Origin: Paracoccus ravus
GTDB lineage: Bacteria > Pseudomonadota > Alphaproteobacteria > Rhodobacterales > Rhodobacteraceae
Assembly (NCBI RefSeq): GCF_004522175.1
Contig: NZ_SDEB01000001.1
Coordinates: 283,925-347,924 of the forward strand
Direction: 5' to 3'
DNA: 64,000 bases
In this document: positions 54,925 to 63,916 of the stretch, in pieces
How positions within the stretch are numbered: the stretch's first letter is position 1
Layout of the letters: every line of letters begins with the position of its first letter
Program-made: the position numbers and the translations under genes
The notes under the pieces: model-generated
Told to the model about the DNA's origin: nothing
Seen by the model: the letters and a program-made list of their open reading frames with translations, nothing else
Databases searched by the model: none

Positions 54925-55836
54925 ATGGCTAAATACGAGGGCATCTGGCCTGTTGCGCCGGTTTCTTTCAACGATGACGGCTCGGTCGATTATGTCGGCA
55001 TGCGTCGCATTCTGGACTGCATGATCGATCAGGGCGTCGACGGCATCTGCATTCTCGCGAATTTTTCGGAGCAATTCCTGATCTCGGATGCCGAGCGCGA
55101 GGAACTGACCCGCATCTCGCTGGAGCATGTCGCAGGCCGCGTGCCGGTCATCGTGACGATCAGCCATTATTCGACCCCGATCGTGGTCGAGCGCGCGCAA
55201 CTGGCGAAAGACCTTGGCGCGGCCATGGTCATGATGATGCCGCCCTATCACGGCGCACTTCTGAAGGGCACTGCCGAGCAGACCTTCGAACAATTCGCCC
55301 GCGTCGGTGATGTCGGCATACCGATCATGATCCAGGACGCGCCGCTTTCAGGTGTCGATCTGCCGGTACCGCTGCTGGTCCGCATGGCCCGCGAGATCGA
55401 GATGGTGAAGCTCTTCAAGATCGAATGCCCCCGCGCCGCGAACAAGCTGCGCGCACTGATCGCCGAAGGCGGCGACGCGATCGAGGGTCCCTTCGACGGC
55501 GAGGAAGCCATCACCTTGCTCGCCGATCTGGACGCGGGCGCGACCGGCACCATGACCTCGGCCATGATCCCCGACCAGATCAAGCCGGTCCTGACGCATT
55601 GGAAGGCGGGCGACCGCGCCGCCGCGACCGCCGCCTATGCCCGCATCCTGCCCGCCGTGAACCACGAGAACCGCCAATGCGGTTTCCTGTCGGCCAAGGC
55701 GGTGATGGTCGAGGGCGGCGTCATCAAGTCCGAGTTCAGCCGCCACCCGATCCCGGCGCTGCACCCGGCGACCCGCGCCATGCTGATGGACCTCGTGCGC
55801 CCGCTCGACCCGGTCGCGCTGCGCTGGGGCAAGTGA
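54925..55836 (+). CDS. DHDPS-family 2-keto-3-deoxy-L-arabonate dehydratase-like enzyme
   Basis: A 303-residue class I aldolase-fold protein. The Schiff-base lysine is in MVKLFKIEC, and ANFSEQFLISDAERE, MMMPPYHG and IMIQDAPLSG match the L-2-keto-3-deoxyarabonate dehydratase group (pathway I of L-arabinose oxidation), which makes alpha-ketoglutarate semialdehyde. Other DHDPS-family keto-acid aldolases are possible. AGGAGG lies nine bases upstream. No semialdehyde dehydrogenase is in the window. Divergent from the xylonate dehydratase remnant. Confidence 0.8.
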   Translation: MAKYEGIWPVAPVSFNDDGSVDYVGMRRILDCMIDQGVDGICILANFSEQFLISDAEREELTRISLEHVAGRVPVIVTISHYSTPIVVERAQLAKDLGAAMVMMMPPYHGALLKGTAEQTFEQFARVGDVGIPIMIQDAPLSGVDLPVPLLVRMAREIEMVKLFKIECPRAANKLRALIAEGGDAIEGPFDGEEAITLLADLDAGATGTMTSAMIPDQIKPVLTHWKAGDRAAATAAYARILPAVNHENRQCGFLSAKAVMVEGGVIKSEFSRHPIPALHPATRAMLMDLVRPLDPVALRWGK

Positions 55837-55842
55837 TCCCTA

Positions 55843-55870
55843 GGGCCCGGCTGCCATCGCGGCCGGGCCC
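55843..55870 (+). terminator. GC-rich stem-loop after the DHDPS-family gene
   Basis: A perfect 9-bp stem, GGGCCCGGC with GCCGGGCCC, and a 10-base loop, seven bases after the stop. No T-run follows, so it may stabilise mRNA or aid factor-dependent termination rather than act as a classical terminator. It separates this gene from the next operon's promoter. Confidence 0.55.
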
Positions 55871-55900
55871 ATCAACACACTAGCGCGGCTTCCCGCGCCA

Positions 55901-55910
55901 ATGTATACAT
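55901..55910. promoter_or_regulatory. ATGTATACAT palindrome upstream of the DenD-like operon
   Basis: Same perfect 10-mer as at 44982-44991. It lies 34 bases before the ATG of the next gene and contains TATACA, which may itself be the -10 element, so occupancy would block transcription. The operon encodes its own GntR regulator. Confidence 0.7.
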
Positions 55911-55943
55911 AAGCCGACCGATACTGGGGAGGAGAGGTCGGAG

Positions 55944-56921
55944 ATGAAGCTGTTGATCATCGGCGCCGCAGGCATGATTGGCCGCCGCCTTGCCGAAACC
56001 ATCCTGAAGACTGGAACATTGGACGGGCATCGCGTGGATGCACTGGCGGCGTTCGACGTGGCTCCGGCCGATCTGGCCTCGACCGCGCAGGTCGCCGTCA
56101 CCAATCTGTCCGGCGACATCTCGGACCGCGCCACGGTCGATTCGCTGGTCGCCCACCGCCCCGATGTGATCTTCCACCTCGCCGCCATCGTCTCGGGCGA
56201 GGCCGAGGCCGATTTCGACAAGGGCTATGCCATCAACATGGACGGCACGCGTCACCTCTTCGAGGCGATCCGCGCGCAGGGACCGGACTACCATCCGCGC
56301 GTGGTCTATACCTCGTCCATCGCCGTCTTCGGCGCCCCCTTCGAGGAAAAGATCACCGACACCTTCCTGACCGCACCGATGACCAGCTACGGCGCGCAGA
56401 AGATGATCGGCGAGCTGCTTCTGAACGATTACAGCCGCAAGGGCTTCTTCGACGGCGTGGGCATCCGCCTGCCGACCATCGTGGTGCGCCCCGGCAAGCC
56501 GAACAAGGCGGCCTCGGGCTTCTTCTCGGGAATCATCCGTGAACCTCTGGCGGGCCTCGAGGCCGAGTTGCCGGTCGAGGACGACGTGCGCCACTGGTTT
56601 GCCAGTCCCGATGCCGCGATCGGCTTCCTTCTGCATGCGGCCACGATGGACACCGCACAGTTGGGCACGCGGCGCTGCCTGAACATGCCGGGCCTGAGCC
56701 TGACCATCGCCGAGGTGCTCGACGCCCTGCGCGAAGTCGCGGGTGACGAGGCCCTGGCCCGCGTGAAGCGCGTCCCGGATGAAACCATCCGCGAGATTGT
56801 CGCCGGCTGGCCTCGCGATTTCGCTCCGGACCTGGCCTTGGCTGCGGGATTTACCGCAGATCCGGATTTCCCCTCGATCATCCGCGCGCATATCCGCGAT
56901 AGCGGCCATGCCTCAGGGTGA
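55944..56921 (+). CDS. NAD-dependent epimerase/dehydratase family protein (D-erythronate dehydrogenase-like)
   Basis: A 325-residue extended SDR: IIGAAGMIGRRLAE cofactor loop, VIFHLAAIVSGEAEADFDKGYAINMDGT, catalytic YTSSIAVFG and YGAQKMIGELL (Tyr, Lys). The block pattern LPTIVVRPGKPNKAASGFFSGIIREPL is that of the DenD group, which oxidises D-erythronate to 2-oxo-tetronate. AGGAGAGG upstream of the ATG. Overlaps the next gene by 14 bases. Confidence 0.83.
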   Translation: MKLLIIGAAGMIGRRLAETILKTGTLDGHRVDALAAFDVAPADLASTAQVAVTNLSGDISDRATVDSLVAHRPDVIFHLAAIVSGEAEADFDKGYAINMDGTRHLFEAIRAQGPDYHPRVVYTSSIAVFGAPFEEKITDTFLTAPMTSYGAQKMIGELLLNDYSRKGFFDGVGIRLPTIVVRPGKPNKAASGFFSGIIREPLAGLEAELPVEDDVRHWFASPDAAIGFLLHAATMDTAQLGTRRCLNMPGLSLTIAEVLDALREVAGDEALARVKRVPDETIREIVAGWPRDFAPDLALAAGFTADPDFPSIIRAHIRDSGHASG

Positions 56922-57651
56922 GGTGACTTCGGGACGGCGCGGCAAGGCGCGTTCCTCGCGCTCCGTCCCCAGCCTGCAGGGCCTGACCGAGATGGCGGCG
57001 CGCGAGCGCGCCTATCACGATCTGCGGTATCGCATCCTGACGGGCCGGCTCGCGCCCGGAACGACATTGCTCGAAACCGAACTCGCGGCGCTGCTGGCCC
57101 TGTCGCGCACCCCCGTCCGTGAGGCCGTGATCAAGCTCGAGGAAGAAGGCCTGGTCGAGGTCCGTCCCCGCCACGGTGTCACGGTCAAGGCCCTGTCTCT
57201 TCAGGATTTCGCGAATATTCTCGATGTCTTCTCGGCGCTCGAGATCCGCGCCTTTGAGCTGAGCGCCGAGCGTGGCCTCTCGCCTGAACAGGCCCGCCTG
57301 CTCGATCGCATGGTCGAGGATATGGAAACGGCGACCGCCAATGGCGACATCGCCCGCTGGTCCGATCTCGATGACGAATTCCATTCCGAGGTGGTGGCGC
57401 TTTGCGGCAATCAGCGGCTGCAGACGGCGTTGAACGCATTCTGGGCGCAGCAATATCGCGCGCGGATGATGATCCTGCCCCTGCGCCCCCTGCCCGAGGA
57501 CTCGAATGCCGAACATCGTGCCGTCCTTGAGGCGCTGAAACTGGGTGATCGCGCCCTGACCCGCGAAAGGCACAGCGCCCATCGCGACCGGGCCGACAAG
57601 CAGCAGCTCGCGCTGCTCCGCCGCTCATTGGGAAGCAGCGGACTGGCCTGA
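56908..57651 (+). CDS. GntR-family regulator (FadR/FCD subfamily)
   Basis: A 247-residue regulator with wHTH (~residues 35-100; GTTLLETELAALLALSRTPVREAVIKLEEEGLVEV) and FCD domain (DDEFHSEVV, HRAVLEALK, RERHSAHRD). The first ~30 residues are basic and Ser-rich. The start is uncertain: ATG 56908 has no clear ribosome site, while an in-frame GTG at 56923 has AGGG before it. It likely controls its own operon through ATGTATACAT. Confidence 0.87.
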   Translation: MPQGEVTSGRRGKARSSRSVPSLQGLTEMAARERAYHDLRYRILTGRLAPGTTLLETELAALLALSRTPVREAVIKLEEEGLVEVRPRHGVTVKALSLQDFANILDVFSALEIRAFELSAERGLSPEQARLLDRMVEDMETATANGDIARWSDLDDEFHSEVVALCGNQRLQTALNAFWAQQYRARMMILPLRPLPEDSNAEHRAVLEALKLGDRALTRERHSAHRDRADKQQLALLRRSLGSSGLA

Positions 57652-57680
57652 GCGACCCCTGAGGAGGAGGGAGTAAGCGA

Positions 57681-58415
57681 ATGAATAAGATCGACCTGAA
57701 CGGCCGCCTCGCGGTCATTACCGGAGGCGCGCAGGGCATCGGTTATGCCGTGGCGCAGCGCTTCATCGCAAGCGGCGCGCGTGTCATCATCTGGGACCGT
57801 GACGGCACGAGTGCCGAAAAGGCCGCCGCCTCGCTGGGCGAAGCCGCCTCCAGCCAACAGGTCGAGTTGAGCGTCGATGCCGAGATCGAAGCCGCCGCAA
57901 AGGCCGCCGGACCCGTCGATATCCTCGTGAACAATGCCGGCATCACCGGCGGCAATGGCAAGACATGGGAACTTGAACCCTCGGTCTGGCGGCAGGTGAT
58001 CGAAGTCAACCTGAACGCCCCCTATGTCGCCTGCCGCGCCCTTGTCCCCGGCATGATCGCGCGCGGCTATGGCCGGATCGTCAATGTGGCCTCGATCGCG
58101 GCCAAAGAGGGCAACCCGAATGCCGCGCATTACTCGGCCTCGAAGGCCGGGCTGATCGCGCTGACGAAATCCTTGGGCAAGGAACTGGCCGGGACCGGCG
58201 TGCTGGTCAACGCGATCACCCCCGCCGCCGCCCGCACCCCGATTTTCGACCAGATGACCCAGCAGCATATCGACTACATGCTGTCGAAAATCCCGATGAA
58301 CCGCTTCCTTGAGCCCTCCGAGGCCGCCGCGCTTGTCGCATGGCTCGCATCCGAGGACTGCGCCTTCTCGACCGGAGCGGTCTTCGACATTTCCGGCGGC
58401 CGCGCCACCTATTGA
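57681..58415 (+). CDS. SDR-family oxidoreductase (2-keto-3-deoxy-sugar-acid dehydrogenase-like)
   Basis: A 244-residue classical SDR: TGGAQGIG (residues ~14-21), IWDRD at beta-2 (Asp favours NAD), NNAGITG, catalytic Ser in NVASIAA and YSASKAGL. It resembles dehydrogenases acting on 2-keto-3-deoxy-L-rhamnonate/fuconate, whose products are cleaved by FAH-type hydrolases such as the one at 49749; this link is inference. GAGGAGGAGGG upstream. Last gene of its operon. Confidence 0.85.
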   Translation: MNKIDLNGRLAVITGGAQGIGYAVAQRFIASGARVIIWDRDGTSAEKAAASLGEAASSQQVELSVDAEIEAAAKAAGPVDILVNNAGITGGNGKTWELEPSVWRQVIEVNLNAPYVACRALVPGMIARGYGRIVNVASIAAKEGNPNAAHYSASKAGLIALTKSLGKELAGTGVLVNAITPAAARTPIFDQMTQQHIDYMLSKIPMNRFLEPSEAAALVAWLASEDCAFSTGAVFDISGGRATY

Positions 58416-58422
58416 CGACAGA

Positions 58423-58454
58423 GCCGGGCGCGCAGACCGCCCGGCTTCTTTCTT
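58423..58454 (+). terminator. Rho-independent terminator after the SDR gene
   Basis: Eight-bp GC stem GCCGGGCG / CGCCCGGC with a 7-base loop, followed by TTCTTTCTT. It lies eight bases after the stop and ends the plus-strand operon, facing the convergent ABC transporter genes. Confidence 0.8.
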
Positions 58455-58498
58455 GGACAAATATCCCGGGGGAGTCCGAAGGACGGGGGCAGAGCCCC

Positions 58499-59377
58499 CT
58501 ATTCTTTCACCGCACCCGTCATCGAGGACACATAATAGTCCACGAAGAAGGAATAGAGGATCACCACCGGCAGCGATCCCAAAAGCGCCCCGCTCATCAG
58601 CGCGCCCCATTCATAGATATCGCCCCGCACCAGTTCCGTCAGCACGCCAACGGGAATGGTCTTGTTCTCGGAGCTTGAGATGAAGGTCAGCGCGTAGATG
58701 AACTCGTTCCAGCTGAGCGTGAAGGCAAAGATCCCCGCCGAAATCAGCCCCGGCACCGCCAAGGGCAGCACGACCTTGGTCAGGATCTGCCAGCGCGTCG
58801 CGCCATCGACCAGCGCCGATTCCTCAAGCTCATAGGGGATCGAGCGGAAATAGCCCATCAAGAGCCATGTGCAGAAGGGGATCAGGAAGGTCGGATAGGT
58901 CAGGATCAGCGCCAGCTTGCTGTCAAAAATCCCGATCTGGAAGACGATCACCGAAAGCGGGATGAACAGGATCGAGGGCGGCACCAGATAGGCCAGAAAG
59001 ATCAGAAGCCCCGTGACCCGCGCGCCGCGGAACCGCAGCCTCTCGATCGCATAGGCGGCAAAGACCGAGGCCGCGAGCGAAAGGAAGGTCGAGCAGACTG
59101 CGACCACCAGCGTGTTCCACAGCCAGCCCGGATAGCTCGTCTCGAACAGCAGGTATTTCATGTGCTCAAGCGTCGGGCCGACCACCCAGAACGGGCTGTG
59201 GTTCTGATAATCGGTCAGCTGCGCGTTCGGCTTCACCGCCGTGATCGCCATCCAGTAGAACGGGAAGAGCAGCACGAAGATGAAGCAGGCCAGCGGCAGC
59301 CAGACCAGAAAGATCCGGCGGCCCCGGCTTTCGAACTGGTCCAAGCCCTCGTGATCGTCGGTGACGGTATCGGCCAT
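58499..59377 (-). CDS. Carbohydrate ABC transporter permease (MalG/UgpE type)
   Basis: A 292-residue permease with six hydrophobic segments and the cytoplasmic coupling loop ELEESALVDGATRWQILTKVVLPLAVPGL. The ATG at 59377 shares a base with the upstream permease stop (TGATG), which decides against an in-frame GTG/ATG further upstream. Works with the next permease, the binding protein and the UgpC-type ATPase. Confidence 0.93.
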   Translation of the reverse strand: MADTVTDDHEGLDQFESRGRRIFLVWLPLACFIFVLLFPFYWMAITAVKPNAQLTDYQNHSPFWVVGPTLEHMKYLLFETSYPGWLWNTLVVAVCSTFLSLAASVFAAYAIERLRFRGARVTGLLIFLAYLVPPSILFIPLSVIVFQIGIFDSKLALILTYPTFLIPFCTWLLMGYFRSIPYELEESALVDGATRWQILTKVVLPLAVPGLISAGIFAFTLSWNEFIYALTFISSSENKTIPVGVLTELVRGDIYEWGALMSGALLGSLPVVILYSFFVDYYVSSMTGAVKE

Positions 59378-60303
59378 CAATCTGCTCCCTGCTGCCATTT
59401 GCGGCGCTGAAGGCCGAAGAAGCTGAATAGGATCGCCGCCAGCAGGAAGGGGATCATCGCGACCGCAATGGCCGCCCCCTCACCCAATTGGCCGCCCGGA
59501 ATCGCGCGCTGGAACGAAAGCGTCGCCATCAGATGGGTCGCATTGACCGGCCCGCCTCGGGTCAGCACATAGATCAGTTGGAAATCGGTGAAGGTGAACA
59601 GGACCGAAAAAGTCATCACCACCGCGATGATCGGCGTCAGCAGCGGAAGAGTCACCCGGCGGAAGCGCTGCCACGAGGTCGCGCCGTCGATGGCCGCGGC
59701 CTCGTTCAGCGATTGCGGAATGGTCTGCAGCCCCGCCAGCAGCGAGATCGCGACAAACGGAATCCCGCGCCAGACATTGGCCGCCATCACCGACAGCCGC
59801 GCATTCCACGGATCGCCAAGGAAGTTGATCGGCTGGCTGATGATGCCCCATTTCAAGAGCACCCATGAGATGATTGAAAACTGGCTGTCAAAGATCCACC
59901 AGAAGGCCAAGGCCGACAGAACCGTCGGCACAACCCAGGGCAGCAGGATGATCGCGCGGAAGAAATTCTTGCAGGGCAGATGCCGGTTCAGAAGAAGCGC
60001 AAGCCACAGGCCCAGCCCGAATTTCAGGACCGAGGCCAGAACCGTGTAGAACAGCGTATTGAAGACCGAGAGCCAGAAGACCGGGTCATCCATCAGCCAT
60101 TGGTAATTCTCGAGCCCGATCCACTGCCCGGCCCGCCCGATGCGGGCATCGGTGAAGCCCAGCCAGACGCCAAGGCCCAGAGGATAGGTCAGGAAGCACA
60201 GCAGAAACGCCGCCGCCGGCAGCATGAACAGCAGGCCAAGGCCATTGCGGCTTTCGGTAAAGCGCCGCCAGAACGAGGCGCGCGGTTCAGGCACGGGGGG
60301 CAT
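59377..60303 (-). CDS. Carbohydrate ABC transporter permease (MalF/UgpA type)
   Basis: A 308-residue permease with six transmembrane segments after a short cytoplasmic N-terminus (first helix ~20-40) and the coupling loop SLNEAAAIDGATSWQRFRRVTLPLL. Partner of the MalG-type permease. GAGGAGC lies before the ATG. Confidence 0.93.
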   Translation of the reverse strand: MPPVPEPRASFWRRFTESRNGLGLLFMLPAAAFLLCFLTYPLGLGVWLGFTDARIGRAGQWIGLENYQWLMDDPVFWLSVFNTLFYTVLASVLKFGLGLWLALLLNRHLPCKNFFRAIILLPWVVPTVLSALAFWWIFDSQFSIISWVLLKWGIISQPINFLGDPWNARLSVMAANVWRGIPFVAISLLAGLQTIPQSLNEAAAIDGATSWQRFRRVTLPLLTPIIAVVMTFSVLFTFTDFQLIYVLTRGGPVNATHLMATLSFQRAIPGGQLGEGAAIAVAMIPFLLAAILFSFFGLQRRKWQQGAD

Positions 60304-60354
60304 GTGCTGCTCCTCTTATCGAAGGAAGGGGCGCCCGAAGGCGCCCCGATGCAC

Positions 60355-61668
60355 TCAGCGGTAATAGCGCGCGATGCGGCGCTCGGCATTGGCGATGGCC
60401 TCTTCGGTCGAGCGCTGGCCGGTCACCGCCTCGGCGAACATGTCCACAAGGACATAATCTGCCATCACGCCCGCAGATGCCGGCCCCAGAGGCCCGGCAA
60501 AGCCGTTCGGACGCAGCGACTCGGACGCCTTGGCATAGGGCGCGTGGATCGGGTTCGAGGTCCAGACCGGGTTGTCCGCAAAGCCTTTCAGCGCCTGGCA
60601 GCAATAGGCGCTTGCGCCGGTCAGCCAGGCATTCATCTGCTCGGGCGCATACATGAATTCCAGATAGGCCTTGGCCGCATTCGGGAACTTGCAATGGCTG
60701 AAGATCGAGATGGTCGAGGTCTGGTGCAATTCCACCGACTTGCCGACCGGGCCGATCGGCAGGTTCGAGGTCCGGATGTCCTCGCCAAGCGCCTTGGTGG
60801 CCTCGTCCTTCATCGCGGCATAGTAAAGCGACACGCCATTGGCCGTCAGAGAGATATCCCCGGCCAGGAAGGCGCGGTTGTTGTTGATGTCGAGCCAGCT
60901 TTCGGTGCCCGGCACGAAGACGGCGTAAAGCTTCTTGGCATATTCGATCGCGGCGACGGTCTCGGGGCTGTTGATCGCGACCTCGCCCGCCTCGTTGACG
61001 GTCTGACCGCCATGGGACCACAGCAGCCAATGCGCAAAGTTATTGCCGTCGCCCACCGCCTTGCCAAAGGGGAAGCCTGCGGGCGTGCCCTTTTCCTTCA
61101 TCGCGGTGCAAAGCGCGAGGAAACCCTCGGTGTCCTTGGGAAACTCGTCGAAGCCTGCGGCCTTCATATGGCTTTCGCGGTAGCAGATGGCGTTGCCGAT
61201 GGCGCAAAGCGGCGTCGAGATGAACTTCCCGTCCTTTTCGCCATAGCCGCGCAGACCGTCGTACCAGCCGCCATTCTTCTCGCCCAGCATGGTGCAGAGA
61301 TCGGTCACGTCGACCAGCTTGTCAGGATATTGGAAGGGGTCGTCGAACCAGCTCATCACCATGTCGGGGCCGGAACCCACATTGGCGGCGACGGCGGCTT
61401 TCGGGCGGACATCCTCCCAGCTTTCCTGATCGATACGAACCTCGATACCGGTCGCCTTGGTGAAGGCGGCGGTATTGGCGTTCCAGGCCTCTTCCTCGGC
61501 CTTGACGAAGGGCACCCAGCGCAGCAGGCGCAGGCTCGCGCCCTCTTCGGGGGTGAACATCATGGCGCCAGATTGCGCCAAGGCGGGTCGGGCAAAGGGG
61601 CCGGTCAACGCGGCACCCGCCGCGATGGCGGCGCCGCCCTGCAAGAGCTTTCTGCGGTCGATGGACAT
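60355..61668 (-). CDS. Extracellular sugar-binding protein with Tat-like signal
   Basis: A 437-residue family 1 solute-binding protein. The N-terminus SIDRRKLLQGGAAIAAG is a twin-arginine-type signal (RRKLL), cleaved near PALAQS, suggesting export of the folded protein by Tat rather than Sec. The mature part shows TGIEVRIDQESWEDVRPKAA and the usual two-lobe layout. The ligand is not predictable; the kinase kdgK next to the operon hints at a uronate- or keto-sugar-acid-yielding substrate. Confidence 0.9.
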   Translation of the reverse strand: MSIDRRKLLQGGAAIAAGAALTGPFARPALAQSGAMMFTPEEGASLRLLRWVPFVKAEEEAWNANTAAFTKATGIEVRIDQESWEDVRPKAAVAANVGSGPDMVMSWFDDPFQYPDKLVDVTDLCTMLGEKNGGWYDGLRGYGEKDGKFISTPLCAIGNAICYRESHMKAAGFDEFPKDTEGFLALCTAMKEKGTPAGFPFGKAVGDGNNFAHWLLWSHGGQTVNEAGEVAINSPETVAAIEYAKKLYAVFVPGTESWLDINNNRAFLAGDISLTANGVSLYYAAMKDEATKALGEDIRTSNLPIGPVGKSVELHQTSTISIFSHCKFPNAAKAYLEFMYAPEQMNAWLTGASAYCCQALKGFADNPVWTSNPIHAPYAKASESLRPNGFAGPLGPASAGVMADYVLVDMFAEAVTGQRSTEEAIANAERRIARYYR

Positions 61669-61745
61669 TGCTTAACTCCTCCCAAAGTGCAATGCGGCCG
61701 TTCCCGGCCCGTTATGCCCGCGCCCGGAAAGGCGCGGGATTCTCG

Positions 61746-62792
<1,047 letters not shown>

Positions 62793-62909
62793 GCAATCCC
62801 TCCTCCCAAAGGTATCCATTGGGGGCGAGGCTGGCAGGAAGCCGATAACCGATCAAGCTTTTTGTTGAACCAAGGCTTAAAGGACAGTCCAGCCTAGCGT
62901 GAAGCTGCA

Positions 62910-62919
62910 ATGTATACGC
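62910..62919. promoter_or_regulatory. Near-match to the ATGTATACAT operator between kdgK and ugpC
   Basis: ATGTATACGC, eight of ten bases as in the two perfect copies at 44982 and 55901, with the central TGTATAC intact. It lies 118 bases before the ugpC start and just after the kdgK stop, so it could control the ABC transporter operon separately from kdgK. Confidence 0.5.
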
Positions 62920-62924
62920 TGAGG

Positions 62925-63818
62925 CTAGAGCAGATCATGCGCGATCAGCGCGCCGGGATTCTGGATGACACGGCTGGCGGTGGCATGGCCACGCGCGACC
63001 GCGGCAAGCATTCCAAGGCCAGCCAGACGCGCCGACAGGTATCCGCCATTGAAGCTGTCGCCTGCGCCGGTCGTATCGACCGGGGTGATGCGCGCGCCGC
63101 AGGGCAGATCCAGCCATTCGCCATCCGGGCTGCGACCCAGCATGTCATCGCCGCCATTCTTGACCAAAATCTCGCTGACACCCGCCTGCAGGTAGCGTTC
63201 GGCAGTCTGACGCGGGGTCTCGTCGCGGAAATATTGGGCCTCTTCGTCAAAGCTCGGCAAAGCGATATCGGCCACCGCAGCGCCTTTCATGATCCATTCG
63301 CACATCTCGTCACGGCCCGACCACAGGCGCAGGCGCATGTTGCTGTCGAAGGCGACCTTGCCCGGCGCGGCCTTCAGTGCAGCAAGCAGCGTCTGGCGGC
63401 GGTCCGGCGTCAGGATCGCCAGCGTGATCCCCGAAAAATAGATCAGGTCGGCATCGTGGAAACAGTGCGCGAGATGGTCGATGTCATCGGCAAGGCAGCG
63501 CGCGGCGCTGCTGTCGCGCCAATAGGTGAAGCTGCGCTCGCCATCCTTGAGGTCGATCATATAGAGCCCCGGCGCGCGGGTCGGATGCCGGGTGATGCAG
63601 CCCGTGCCGATGCCCGCCTTTTCGATGAAATCGAGCATCGCCACGGAAATCGCGTCCTGCCCGACGCAGGTCAGATAATCGACCCTGGCATCACCAGGCA
63701 TCAGGGCGCGCAGATACCAGGCCGTGTTGAACGTGTCCCCGGCAAAAGCCTGCCGCCAAAGCCCCTCTCCGGCGCCCGACAACTCGACCATGCATTCCCC
63801 GACCGAAACAACGCGCAT
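62925..63818 (-). CDS. kdgK: 2-dehydro-3-deoxygluconokinase (PfkB family)
   Basis: A 297-residue ribokinase-like sugar kinase: GECMVELS at the start, GDTFNTAWYLRAL substrate site, and the ATP/catalytic motif DTTGAGDSFNGG (Asp base). The set matches KdgK, which phosphorylates 2-keto-3-deoxygluconate at C6. GGGGGA lies five bases upstream of the ATG. Only ~70 bases separate its start from an IS-end-like sequence, so its native promoter may have been displaced. Confidence 0.9.
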   Translation of the reverse strand: MRVVSVGECMVELSGAGEGLWRQAFAGDTFNTAWYLRALMPGDARVDYLTCVGQDAISVAMLDFIEKAGIGTGCITRHPTRAPGLYMIDLKDGERSFTYWRDSSAARCLADDIDHLAHCFHDADLIYFSGITLAILTPDRRQTLLAALKAAPGKVAFDSNMRLRLWSGRDEMCEWIMKGAAVADIALPSFDEEAQYFRDETPRQTAERYLQAGVSEILVKNGGDDMLGRSPDGEWLDLPCGARITPVDTTGAGDSFNGGYLSARLAGLGMLAAVARGHATASRVIQNPGALIAHDLL

Positions 63819-63886
63819 CGCATCCCCCTGTTCTTTCTGCGGCGAAATTAGCGGGAATGTCCGAAATGAAAAGGGGCGGTAATCCT

Positions 63887-63902
63887 CCCCGTTTTAACGG
63901 GG
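63887..63902. repeat. Palindrome near the predicted IS end
   Basis: CCCCGTTTTAACGGGG, a perfect 16-bp palindrome between the kdgK start and the transposase stop. It probably belongs to the terminal part of the insertion sequence; the exact element boundary and any target duplication cannot be fixed because the rest of the element is outside the window. Confidence 0.5.
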
Positions 63903-63916
63903 CGCAGAAGTAGACC

